From the NCBI RefSeq assembly GCF_001975785.1, contig NZ_MSFI01000019.1, positions 160,762 to 224,761 of the forward strand: a stretch of DNA of 64,000 bases, in the 5' to 3' direction. This DNA is from Domibacillus epiphyticus. Its GTDB lineage: Bacteria > Bacillota > Bacilli > Bacillales > Domibacillaceae. Below are positions 17,760 to 25,026 of the stretch, piece after piece. Position 1 is the first letter of the stretch, and each line of letters opens with the position of its first letter. The notes under the pieces were generated by a model, which had not been told where the DNA came from, searched no databases, and saw only the letters and a list, made by a program, of their open reading frames with translations. Both the position numbers and the translations under genes were made by a program.

Positions 17760-17972
17760 TCTCTAAAGTGAGACTATAAAGCTAAAGGTTTATAACCAAG
17801 TTTTTCATGTTGAAAAGGGGCTTTGGCTTATCCACATTAGTAAAACATACATAAAATGGTAGTAGGCTTATAAGCTGACGGAAAATAAGGAATTTTCTAC
17901 GTGGTTCGCTGCAGAAGAGTATTTTTATATTAGTCAGATATAGGCAGGATTTAAATAGAAAGGAGGAAGAGA

Positions 17973-18527
17973 ATGAGTATTCATCACCAGTGTCATTGTT
18001 TTGGCGATAATTCTCATCACCAAGATCATACGTGTGGATGCAAAGGGACTGATGGCATTAAATTTCATCACCATGATCATTCATGCGGATGCAAGGGATT
18101 TGAAGGAGTCAAATTTCAGCAGCACAACCCATCATGCGGGTGTAAAGGTTTTAGGGACAATGATTTCCCGCGAAACGACCACCACTCTTTTCATCTAAAC
18201 AACCATCATGTTTGTTCGAATCATTTTCATAATAGATTTAATTCTCATTTTGGGAAACGGTGTTTGTGCGATGACCGTTTCAGTGTCCGGTTAGGTGGAT
18301 TACGAAACGGGATGGCTTTTCGCCTTCGTCAATTGCTCGGATGCAACGTTAAAGTGACGTTTGATGAAGGGCAGGCGATCCGGGGGAGAATTGCTTTCGT
18401 TGGTACGGAGTTTGTAGAGATTATGGCTCTGGAAAAAAGAACGAAAGAGAATAATTGTCCGCGCAGAAAAAAATTTTTTATTATTCAATTCGATAAGATA
18501 AAAATGGTGGAAATGATAGAGAAATAA
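17973..18527 (+). CDS. His/Cys-rich spore-coat-like protein with one Sm-like module
   Basis: A 184-residue protein. Residues about 14-60 hold three copies of a metal-ligand repeat of form H-x-D-H-x-C-G-C-K-G (CGCKG at about 21, 38 and 55), followed by a His/Asn/Phe-rich stretch (about 65-100). The C-terminal 70 residues form a CotB-like Sm-like module (LLGCNVKVTFDEGQAIRGRIAFVGTEFVEIM ... FFIIQFDKIKMVE, given here in pieces). A strong AAAGGAGGAAG site precedes ATG 17973. It lies between the other mnx-region coat genes and faces mnxG across a shared terminator. Metal binding at the spore surface is inferred from composition. Confidence 0.62.
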   Translation: MSIHHQCHCFGDNSHHQDHTCGCKGTDGIKFHHHDHSCGCKGFEGVKFQQHNPSCGCKGFRDNDFPRNDHHSFHLNNHHVCSNHFHNRFNSHFGKRCLCDDRFSVRLGGLRNGMAFRLRQLLGCNVKVTFDEGQAIRGRIAFVGTEFVEIMALEKRTKENNCPRRKKFFIIQFDKIKMVEMIEK

Positions 18528-18542
18528 GTGTAACGTCAAAAC

Positions 18543-18581
18543 AAAACGATGTTCAGTCTAGAACATCGCTTTGTTTTTTTT
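18543..18581. terminator. Bidirectional terminator between the His/Cys coat gene and mnxG
   Basis: CGATGTTC (18547-18554) pairs with GAACATCG (18561-18568). It has T-rich runs on both strands and lies between convergent stops at 18527 and 18601. Confidence 0.85.
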
Positions 18582-18600
18582 ATTGGAATAAAATCAAATC

Positions 18601-21600
18601 TTAACGTTCAAGAATCGGTAAATGGGGCATTACTTTATCGTGTACCCGGAAGATTCCCCACATGCCTTGCTCGATGTCCCAGCGGATGTTGCCGGATCGA
18701 TACATATAGTCACCTGGAATGTTAAATATTCCACCTGCACCACCGATCAAAAGTAAATCTTCCGTCACGCCCGGCACCAAATGACCGACATAAGAGTCAA
18801 TTCTTGAATCAATGTCTCTAGGATCGAATTTCCAATTGTGTCCGTGCAGGTGGAAAGTGTGCGATCTTCTTCGTTCTGATGGATTTGTGAGGCGGACAAC
18901 GACAGGATCACTCGGATAAGCTTCGAAAACTGGTGTTGCTGGATCGCCGAATACTTTTGAACTAAATAAGTCGCTTAAAACAGGATGTTTCCTGTAGCGG
19001 TTAATCAGTCTTTCTGTTCGGTAGTTGAAACCGCGCGAGCCAAAATCGTACGTATCCACTTCATCGTCCGGATCCGCTTCAGGAATCACACCCGCCAGTG
19101 GATCGATAATTAACTGGTCTTGCTTATCCACGAGCCGGACCCCATCGTGCATAATTAAGACAAATTCTCTAAAATCACCATTAAACGGGTGTCTTAAAAT
19201 GACATTTGCACCGGTTTTGACAGGCTTTAATGTTCTTGGGTCAAGGTAAGTCGTAAACCGCGGCTCTGCAATAAACGCTCCGAAGGTTCCGAACGAACGA
19301 TGGTTCCTCAAATCGGCCATATCCCACATCGCACACGTTCCTATATTCTCCTGGACATGCCATCGGTACGTAATTGTTTCTCCAGGTCCGACAGTCTGAT
19401 CTGGATTAAACCCGACGGTGTCACCGCTTGATGTAGTGACATCATAGTCAAGCATGTTAACGTGCAGAGAGATACGCAAGGAAGGCGGATAAACTGCCTG
19501 TTCCTTTACCGGCGGATACGGATGAATCCCGTCTGGGAACGGAAACAAATCAAATTTCAGCCGGCTGGTCAAGGTTACTTCGACTAAATCACCGGAATTC
19601 CCTCTTAACACGAGCGGCTCTGGATTCTTTTTGCCGCAAAGAATATCTTCCACATCTTCTTCCAGGGCAAAAATAATGCCAAATGGGTCGTGATCACCAA
19701 AGGAATTATAAACAATTGGTGTTTGAAACGCGACAACACGATACCTCCTGATCGGCGGGTTATGCGCCACTTCAGGCGGCAGTGAGCACTGTGGATCGGC
19801 GGGCGCTGGTGGTTTTCCAGTTGCTTTTGGCAGCGGCTTCGTCCTTGGCGGAGGCAGCGGCCGGTCAGGCAGCGGAATCAAATTATTCACTTCTTGATCA
19901 AATGCGCGAATTAATCCCCACGTACCATTCCATACATCCTCTTCATCGCCAAAAGCCCATAAATAATCTCCCGCTCTCGGAATGTCCATTTCCAGTGTAA
20001 ACGATTCTGAAATGCCGATATGCTGCTGCGAGCGGAGTTGCGAATCGTTGCTGGGACGCTCTGCTTTCCATTTCAGCCCATGCACATTAAAACTGTGCGA
20101 CTCTTCGTGGGCTCCTTGCAGCAGACGGATGCGGATCGGATCCCCTTTGTAGGCCCGTAAAATAGGGGTGATCGGATCACCATTGACATAGGAGCTGAAA
20201 GAATAAGCGGGATCGCAGTTTTTTCCAAGCCGAAACTGCAGCGGTTCATTCTTGTAATTGACCGCAAAAATACCCGGATCATCCTGTGAGCCTGGAAATG
20301 GAGGGGGCTGGATCGGACAGCCGTCTTTATCAAATAGCAAAGCAAAATCCTGGACAAACAAGGCAAAATCCCGATAATCAGGAATAATAGGATGGACAAC
20401 GGTTATTTCTGTACCGTGATCTACCTCTTCACCGGTTTTCGAATCGTAAAATTCGGAAAAACGGGGCTGGATAACGCAGGAGCCAAAAATGCCATGCTGC
20501 TGATGTGAAACCGGAAATAAATGGTCATGAAAGAAAAAAGCTTTTAATTCCGTGTCGGCAAACCACTCATATCGAATGGTCTCGCCCGGCAAGACGGAAC
20601 TGTCATAATTCCAGCCCACATTTGCTCCATCAGAAACCAAAACATCAAATTTGACAAAATGGACGTGAAAGCCTACTTCATAGGTTCGCGTAACAAGCTG
20701 AAAAGCGTCTCCGTCGAGCAAATGAGGCATTCGATTTGTAAAATTCATTCGAATGCATGACCCGGCTGGTGCGTATAAGACAAGCGGTTCGGGCTCCTTT
20801 TTTCCAGACAGCACATCATCGAGGTGCTCATCTAAAACATAAATTCTTCCTTTCGGATCGTTCCAGCCCTGTTTATTATAAACAAGCGGCAGTTCAATGA
20901 CGGATACGTTAAATTCCAAAACAACCGGGTTTCCGAGGCATGAATCAGCAAATACAGCCCCGGGTCTTGCATTTGGCACTGCAGCATTTTTTTCGAGTTC
21001 GGTCATTTCCCTGCCGCCAACAATGCCCAGCGGAGGCCTTGGCGCTTTGCAGCCAACTTTTCCCGGGATAAAGTTAGGGAAACCTGGTCTTGCTTTCGTT
21101 GGTTCCGGTGGACAAGGGCGGTCCGGCAACGGCTGAAGGGGAGCAATCGGCTTTCCGTTTGGATAACATTGGCTTCCATCTTGAAGCGTATCAAATATGC
21201 GGTTCATCCCCCACATTCCGACTTCAAAATGTGGATAGAGATGGCAATGTACAACGACATCCCCAATGGCCCCATGTAAGCTGCCGAGGCCGTATAAAGG
21301 TTGAACAGTATAGTGAGACTGGGGACTGATCGCTTGCGCGTCAACAATTTCTGAGTTCATGTTAGTTGAATCCCTCAGCCATTGATGAACATGGTAATGA
21401 AATACATGTGTTTCTTTTACACCGGCGTGAATCAGGCGGATAATGGCCGGATCGTCCCGGTAGCCGCACATGATGGGGGTGGCTGGATCGCCAAACACCC
21501 ACGAATCATGATGAACTTCTTCGCCATCGCTCTCGGGAGCCACTACGCCTTCTTCAATTAATTTAATTCGATTGTGAAGCGGTTCATATCGATAATTAAC

Positions 21601-22248
21601 ACCGTGAAAAGACTCTGCTTCTTGATTGGTCAATGGATTTAGCGGACGGTTGCCGGTTAAGTCGTCCACTTCCATCTCATCGCTAAAAAACCATGCATAT
21701 TCCCGGAACGAAGGAAGGAAAGGGTTATGAATATCAGCAAAAACGCCGCTGTTTAACGGTCCACCTGTTACCGGGTCCGTCCACCAGGAACCTCTTTTTT
21801 CAACGAGCAATGTACCGAAAAGACCCTGAATGCTGGAACCATCTTCCGTACTGGATACATTGCCAAGATCGGTAAAAAAACAAATTCCTTCATGCGTAGC
21901 ATTTACACGATAAAGAATGGTTTCACCGCATTCCGCTAATGAACTTGGATTAAAGCCTGCATTCGTCCCATCTGACGTTAATACGTTATAATCAAGATCC
22001 TGAAAATGCATCCCTGTCGCAAACGGCAGCTGATTTTCAAACAGGATTTCGACAGTATCACCTTCATTTGCCCTGATAGTGAGGGGCTGCACGAGTTCCA
22101 CTTGAGTAAACGGATTTTTACGGACAAGCTCTTTCACTTTTGATTCGTTTTCTTTTAGGACATACATCATTCCATCCGGATTGTGGTCGCCAAAATTGTT
22201 GACAACAATCCGGATCGGAATGGCCACAACGTGAAAACGCCGTATCAT
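18601..22248 (-). CDS. mnxG: Mn(II)-oxidising multicopper oxidase MnxG
   Basis: A 1215-residue six-cupredoxin, ceruloplasmin-like oxidase; MnxG of marine Bacillus SG-1 is about the same length. Repeating blocks (YRVVAF...NSFGDHDP, P-L-V-L, VLVSDGxNVGW/NAGF, PGETIxYRW, FFHDH, F-G-D-P-x-T-P) recur through the chain. Copper ligands visible: H-V-F-H-Y-H-V-H (281-288), HCHLYPH with Met345 (type 1 site, about 334-345), HDH (574-576), and HTFHLHGH (1130-1137). MnxG oxidises Mn(II) to Mn(IV) oxide on the spore exterior in complex with MnxE and MnxF. ATG 22248 fits the AAGGAGGG site better than GTG 22251. No signal peptide is seen, as expected for a mother-cell coat protein. Last gene of the operon. 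Confidence 0.88.
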   Translation of the reverse strand: MIRRFHVVAIPIRIVVNNFGDHNPDGMMYVLKENESKVKELVRKNPFTQVELVQPLTIRANEGDTVEILFENQLPFATGMHFQDLDYNVLTSDGTNAGFNPSSLAECGETILYRVNATHEGICFFTDLGNVSSTEDGSSIQGLFGTLLVEKRGSWWTDPVTGGPLNSGVFADIHNPFLPSFREYAWFFSDEMEVDDLTGNRPLNPLTNQEAESFHGVNYRYEPLHNRIKLIEEGVVAPESDGEEVHHDSWVFGDPATPIMCGYRDDPAIIRLIHAGVKETHVFHYHVHQWLRDSTNMNSEIVDAQAISPQSHYTVQPLYGLGSLHGAIGDVVVHCHLYPHFEVGMWGMNRIFDTLQDGSQCYPNGKPIAPLQPLPDRPCPPEPTKARPGFPNFIPGKVGCKAPRPPLGIVGGREMTELEKNAAVPNARPGAVFADSCLGNPVVLEFNVSVIELPLVYNKQGWNDPKGRIYVLDEHLDDVLSGKKEPEPLVLYAPAGSCIRMNFTNRMPHLLDGDAFQLVTRTYEVGFHVHFVKFDVLVSDGANVGWNYDSSVLPGETIRYEWFADTELKAFFFHDHLFPVSHQQHGIFGSCVIQPRFSEFYDSKTGEEVDHGTEITVVHPIIPDYRDFALFVQDFALLFDKDGCPIQPPPFPGSQDDPGIFAVNYKNEPLQFRLGKNCDPAYSFSSYVNGDPITPILRAYKGDPIRIRLLQGAHEESHSFNVHGLKWKAERPSNDSQLRSQQHIGISESFTLEMDIPRAGDYLWAFGDEEDVWNGTWGLIRAFDQEVNNLIPLPDRPLPPPRTKPLPKATGKPPAPADPQCSLPPEVAHNPPIRRYRVVAFQTPIVYNSFGDHDPFGIIFALEEDVEDILCGKKNPEPLVLRGNSGDLVEVTLTSRLKFDLFPFPDGIHPYPPVKEQAVYPPSLRISLHVNMLDYDVTTSSGDTVGFNPDQTVGPGETITYRWHVQENIGTCAMWDMADLRNHRSFGTFGAFIAEPRFTTYLDPRTLKPVKTGANVILRHPFNGDFREFVLIMHDGVRLVDKQDQLIIDPLAGVIPEADPDDEVDTYDFGSRGFNYRTERLINRYRKHPVLSDLFSSKVFGDPATPVFEAYPSDPVVVRLTNPSERRRSHTFHLHGHNWKFDPRDIDSRIDSYVGHLVPGVTEDLLLIGGAGGIFNIPGDYMYRSGNIRWDIEQGMWGIFRVHDKVMPHLPILER

Positions 22249-22263
22249 CACATTCCCTCCTTG

Positions 22264-22560
22264 TTACGCTATATCATTTAACTCGGGAATACATGGTTCA
22301 CCGGGAAACTCTATATAAAACACTTCGATGTTATGAACGTGGATCAGCCACGTTCGGTTTTCTAATTGAGCAAAATGCGTTGTTTGGACCATTAGCTCTA
22401 TGTGATCTTCAATGAGCGATAGTATTTCACCAATAAAAAGAAATGGATAAGATGGGGTCAGGATAAGTGCTTTATATCCGATCCCTGCCCGAAAATAATC
22501 TTCGAGTGCCTGGTCATGAATAGTGTTATAGGAATCCGAATTGCTAAATTTATGGATCAT
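22264..22560 (-). CDS. mnxF: MnxF-like small subunit of the Mn oxidase
   Basis: A 98-residue protein directly upstream of mnxG; the mnxG ribosome binding site overlaps its stop region. After a short N-terminus, a beta-rich module follows: ALILTPSYPFLFIGEILSLIEDH, an ELMV strand and a WLIHVHNIEVFYIE ending. This G-x-I...I-x-x-I arrangement resembles an Sm-like fold. In the characterised Mnx complex MnxG co-purifies with several copies of the ~11-12 kDa proteins MnxE and MnxF. Position and size fit MnxF. The ribosome binding site is AAGGAAG/AAAGG. Identification rests on synteny and size; alignment to SG-1 MnxF would settle it. Confidence 0.68.
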   Translation of the reverse strand: MIHKFSNSDSYNTIHDQALEDYFRAGIGYKALILTPSYPFLFIGEILSLIEDHIELMVQTTHFAQLENRTWLIHVHNIEVFYIEFPGEPCIPELNDIA

Positions 22561-22587
22561 CCTTTAACTTCCTTTCTTACGGGGTTT

Positions 22588-23211
22588 TTAAGTGAGCGGA
22601 AATCTAGTATTGCAATCGAAACATGGTGTTAACTGAGCAATTTTTTCTAATGGGATGGATAGTGGTGTTGGGAATTGAAAAAAAGGAGCATTCAAAATTT
22701 TAATCGTAACTGGATAGATCGTCAGATGGCCAGCGTCCACCTCGATAATGGGTCCGCAAAAAATGGGTCTAAAAGTCTGCCCTAACAAATTTAATTGTGC
22801 CGCTTCGGTTATAACTAATACATTTTCTCCCATAAGCCTGTTTAATTCCCTAACTAAATCATCAACCTCGTCCTCGTCCTCGTCCTCCTCGTCCTCGTCA
22901 TTCTCGTCATCCTCGTCCTCGTCGTCCTCGTCATTGTCCCCAACGTCATCGCCTCTGTCGTCGGTGTCATCAATGCCCGCGTCATCCCCGTCATTCGGTT
23001 TCTCAGTTTCTTCATCTTCATTTTGTTTTTCTGTTTCATGTGGTTTAATGTTTTTTTCTAGTGTTTCGTTTTCATCTAATATCTCGTCGATTTCGTGTTT
23101 TTCGTCGCCATCTAGTTTGTTGTCATCTACTGGTTTCTCGTTCTCTTTTGCTTTCTTGTCTTGTTTCTGTTTTTTCATCATCTCTCTCCTTTTCTGCAGA
23201 AGTGATTTCAT
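22588..23211 (-). CDS. mnxE: MnxE-like protein with a long Asp/Glu-rich N-terminal extension
   Basis: A 207-residue protein in three parts: a Lys-rich start (about 1-25), an acidic low-complexity stretch (about 25-118, almost pure Asp/Glu in 95-117) and a folded C-terminal module (about 118-207). That module (LNRLMGENVLVI ... GPIIEV ... LSIPLEKIAQLTPC, ending in a C-x-x-C) is of MnxE size. The upstream stop overlaps this ATG as ATGA. An internal ATG pair near 23181-23178 with AAAAGGAGAG is an alternative start that removes only about ten residues. The acidic region could bind Mn(II) or nucleate mineral; that is inference. Confidence 0.6.
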   Translation of the reverse strand: MKSLLQKRREMMKKQKQDKKAKENEKPVDDNKLDGDEKHEIDEILDENETLEKNIKPHETEKQNEDEETEKPNDGDDAGIDDTDDRGDDVGDNDEDDEDEDDENDEDEEDEDEDEVDDLVRELNRLMGENVLVITEAAQLNLLGQTFRPIFCGPIIEVDAGHLTIYPVTIKILNAPFFQFPTPLSIPLEKIAQLTPCFDCNTRFPLT

Positions 23212-23972
23212 TTAAATAACAGCTTAAGAAACCTCCTTGAAAATAATGGGATCAGACTAAGGAAACGTATGCTGTGAATGGATGTAATATTCTCTATTTT
23301 CACTTCCATTTTTTCATTAAAGAAGGAAATACGGAGTTTTTGCGGGTCTGCACCATGTACTTTTCCGTGTACGTTTTCCTTAACCGTTTGGACTTCTAAC
23401 CAGAGGGATTTCCATGATTGTAAATTAGTGAATAGAGGTTCTTCATAAAAAAGCTGAATTAATGTATCCCGTTTTGATACCGTTTCACCAAAGTTAGAAA
23501 GCAGCTTTTGTTTTAAATTGTTGTCATAAATAAAATGCTGGTGAGTATTTGAAAAATTCGGTACTCCTGTTGGAATGTTTGCTGACTCAATGGCGTGATA
23601 AGGAATCCAAATCCGTTCTTTCAAGTTGGTAATCATGACAAAATCACGGCCAATCGCACTTACTTTGCCGAGCGTCTGAATGGTTCTGTTCCCATTTTTG
23701 GAATAAATGATGACTTGCTGGTTCCGCTTCATTTTAAAAAACCTTTTCAGCATTAACGGTTTTCGTTTTTCAGGAGCCGCATTCGTTATATTCAAAAGAT
23801 TCGCCTGCTCCATATATTCGTTAAAAATCCTTATTTCTTCAGTAGGGCCGGCCCCTGTTGGAGAGGTGATTCCATCACTCGTTTCAAAAATTTCATTTTG
23901 GCTTTTGTCTTCATTCCGCCTTTTTTCCAGTAAAACGGGAATATACTCATCAAGTCTCATTCGAGTTTTCAT
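23208..23972 (-). CDS. CotB-like Sm-like-module protein, first gene of the mnx operon
   Basis: A 254-residue protein. A charged N-terminus (about 1-60) is followed by a first module (VIIYSKNG...LGKVSAIGRDFVMITNLKERIWIPYHAIESANI, given in pieces), then SNFGETVSKRDTLIQLFYEE and a second module (WLEVQTVKENVHGKVHG ... VKIENITSIHSI). It is a clear paralogue of the protein at 16764-17690 (shared I/V-G-R-D-F-V, N-F-G-E-T-V). The start is ATG 23972, 6-7 bases after GAGGAGG; ATG 23987 contains that site within it. The stop overlaps the mnxE-like start. It may correspond to one of MnxA, MnxB or MnxD; the symbol is left open. Confidence 0.62.
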   Translation of the reverse strand: MKTRMRLDEYIPVLLEKRRNEDKSQNEIFETSDGITSPTGAGPTEEIRIFNEYMEQANLLNITNAAPEKRKPLMLKRFFKMKRNQQVIIYSKNGNRTIQTLGKVSAIGRDFVMITNLKERIWIPYHAIESANIPTGVPNFSNTHQHFIYDNNLKQKLLSNFGETVSKRDTLIQLFYEEPLFTNLQSWKSLWLEVQTVKENVHGKVHGADPQKLRISFFNEKMEVKIENITSIHSIRFLSLIPLFSRRFLKLLFK

Positions 23973-24002
23973 CGGATTCCTCCTCATGTAAAACGTCAGG
24001 TC

Positions 24003-24032
24003 AATATATGCGCGGAAAAGATTTCATTATTC
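24003..24032 (-). promoter_or_regulatory. Sigma-E-like promoter of the mnx operon
   Basis: On the minus strand GAATAA (24032-24027) and CATATATT (24010-24003) are separated by 16 bp, close to the sigma-E consensus (ATA-type -35, CATACAnT -10). The -10 is also near sigma-K CATAnnnTA. It sits about 30 bp before the ATG at 23972 and predicts mother-cell expression. The divergent gap 23973-24235 further holds CATACCTT (24173-24180), a possible plus-strand mother-cell -10, and an inverted repeat CCAAGT/ACTTGG at 24188-24207. Confidence 0.6.
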
Positions 24033-24187
24033 GTAAATAGATATATTCACGTTGTCTCATTGAGTAGCCGAATGATACAGCACAAGCGTCTTAATGAGGT
24101 GATTTTTTGTAATAATTTGAAATTGTTTTTCCGAATCTAGTCGAACTAACCATACGCTTTAAATGGTGAAATCATACCTTGTAATAA

Positions 24188-24207
24188 CCAAGTACTTTAT
24201 GACTTGG
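24188..24207 (+). repeat. Inverted repeat before the zinc-finger gene
   Basis: CCAAGT (24188-24193) and ACTTGG (24202-24207) flank an 8-bp spacer, about 30 bp before the start at 24236. It could be an operator or a 5' mRNA hairpin; no regulator is suggested. Confidence 0.4.
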
Positions 24208-24235
24208 AAATTATTAAGAAAAGGGGAAATACCGT

Positions 24236-24922
24236 ATGACTAATTGGAAGTGCAGCCACTGTAAGCACGACAACGACAAGAATACGAAGAACTGCAAACG
24301 CTGCAATTCTTATCATTCCTGGAAGGGGGATAAGCACGATGATGACAAGCACAAAAAACCAAAAAAACGTAAAAGAGTCTATACATCCGGTGTTATTGCG
24401 AATACCGATCTAGGTGGTGATCCAGCTGCTCAAAGTTTATATGTAGCGGTTACCAACTTTAGTGAGCACCCGATTACAGCAAAAGTTGAAGTGTTTAACT
24501 GGGGTGATCCGAATATTTCTGCAGGTTTGCCGCCAACTGCTATTCCTGGACTGCCTATGCCAATGGGGGAAACGAGAGTAATGGTAGCACCAGGAGAACG
24601 ACTTAAAGTTCCAGATTGTAAAACACAACATTTTCATGCGGACTTAGTTGCATGTGTCGCTCCAGCCCTTTCATTTGAAGTGCGTGTCACCATCATAACG
24701 AAAGACGATGATGCCAAATTTGTATTTAACGCGGTTACTTACAGTAACGCGGATGCGGATGCGGATGCGGATGCGGAATTGCCAGTAGAGGATATTCTCG
24801 ATCCAGCAGACCCGGGAGATCCGGAACCGGCAGGTGGAGCACCTCGTACAGAAGCTCTCGTCATGTTCAAAGACTTTGTACTAATGGATGATTCTAAAGA
24901 CGATAAAAACTGCTGCATCTAA
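24236..24922 (+). CDS. RanBP2-type zinc-finger protein with a beta-sandwich-like domain
   Basis: A 228-residue protein of unrecognised overall family. Residues 4-23 fit the RanBP2 zinc-finger pattern exactly (W4, C6, C9, N13, C20, C23: W-x-C-x2-C-x3-N-x6-C-x2-C). A Lys/Asp/His-rich linker (24-48) follows. Then comes a hydrophobic beta-rich domain (about 50-170, starting SGVIANTDLGGDPAAQSLYVAV), then an Ala-Asp repeat (ADADADADA, encoded by a 6-bp tandem repeat near 24750-24778), an acidic Pro-rich tail and a final C-C. AAGGGGAAA precedes the ATG. It lies divergent from the mnx operon and upstream of the SCO1-like gene, so a spore-surface role is plausible. Confidence 0.6.
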   Translation: MTNWKCSHCKHDNDKNTKNCKRCNSYHSWKGDKHDDDKHKKPKKRKRVYTSGVIANTDLGGDPAAQSLYVAVTNFSEHPITAKVEVFNWGDPNISAGLPPTAIPGLPMPMGETRVMVAPGERLKVPDCKTQHFHADLVACVAPALSFEVRVTIITKDDDAKFVFNAVTYSNADADADADAELPVEDILDPADPGDPEPAGGAPRTEALVMFKDFVLMDDSKDDKNCCI

Positions 24923-24940
24923 GAATTTAACACTACGCTA

Positions 24941-24970
24941 AGACCCTTTAAATAAAGGGTCTCATTTGTT
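24941..24970 (+). terminator. Weak terminator after the zinc-finger gene
   Basis: The AGACCCTTTA / TAAAGGGTCT hairpin has only a broken T-run (CATTTGTTT), so partial read-through into the SCO1-like gene is possible. Confidence 0.55.
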
Positions 24971-25026
24971 TCAAATAAAGAGGAGCAGGGGCTTCCTGAT
25001 TTACTCTTGGAGAGGGGATAAGACAG

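Noticed and set aside
22748..23215. Plus-strand open frame encoding a very Ser-rich protein
   Set aside because: It is the antisense reading of the Asp/Glu codon tract of the MnxE-like gene; it has no ribosome binding site and overlaps a well-supported operon gene.
24750..24780. Tandem 6-bp repeat (GCGGAT) as a possible regulatory or mobile repeat
   Set aside because: It is inside the zinc-finger gene and simply encodes an Ala-Asp run in frame.
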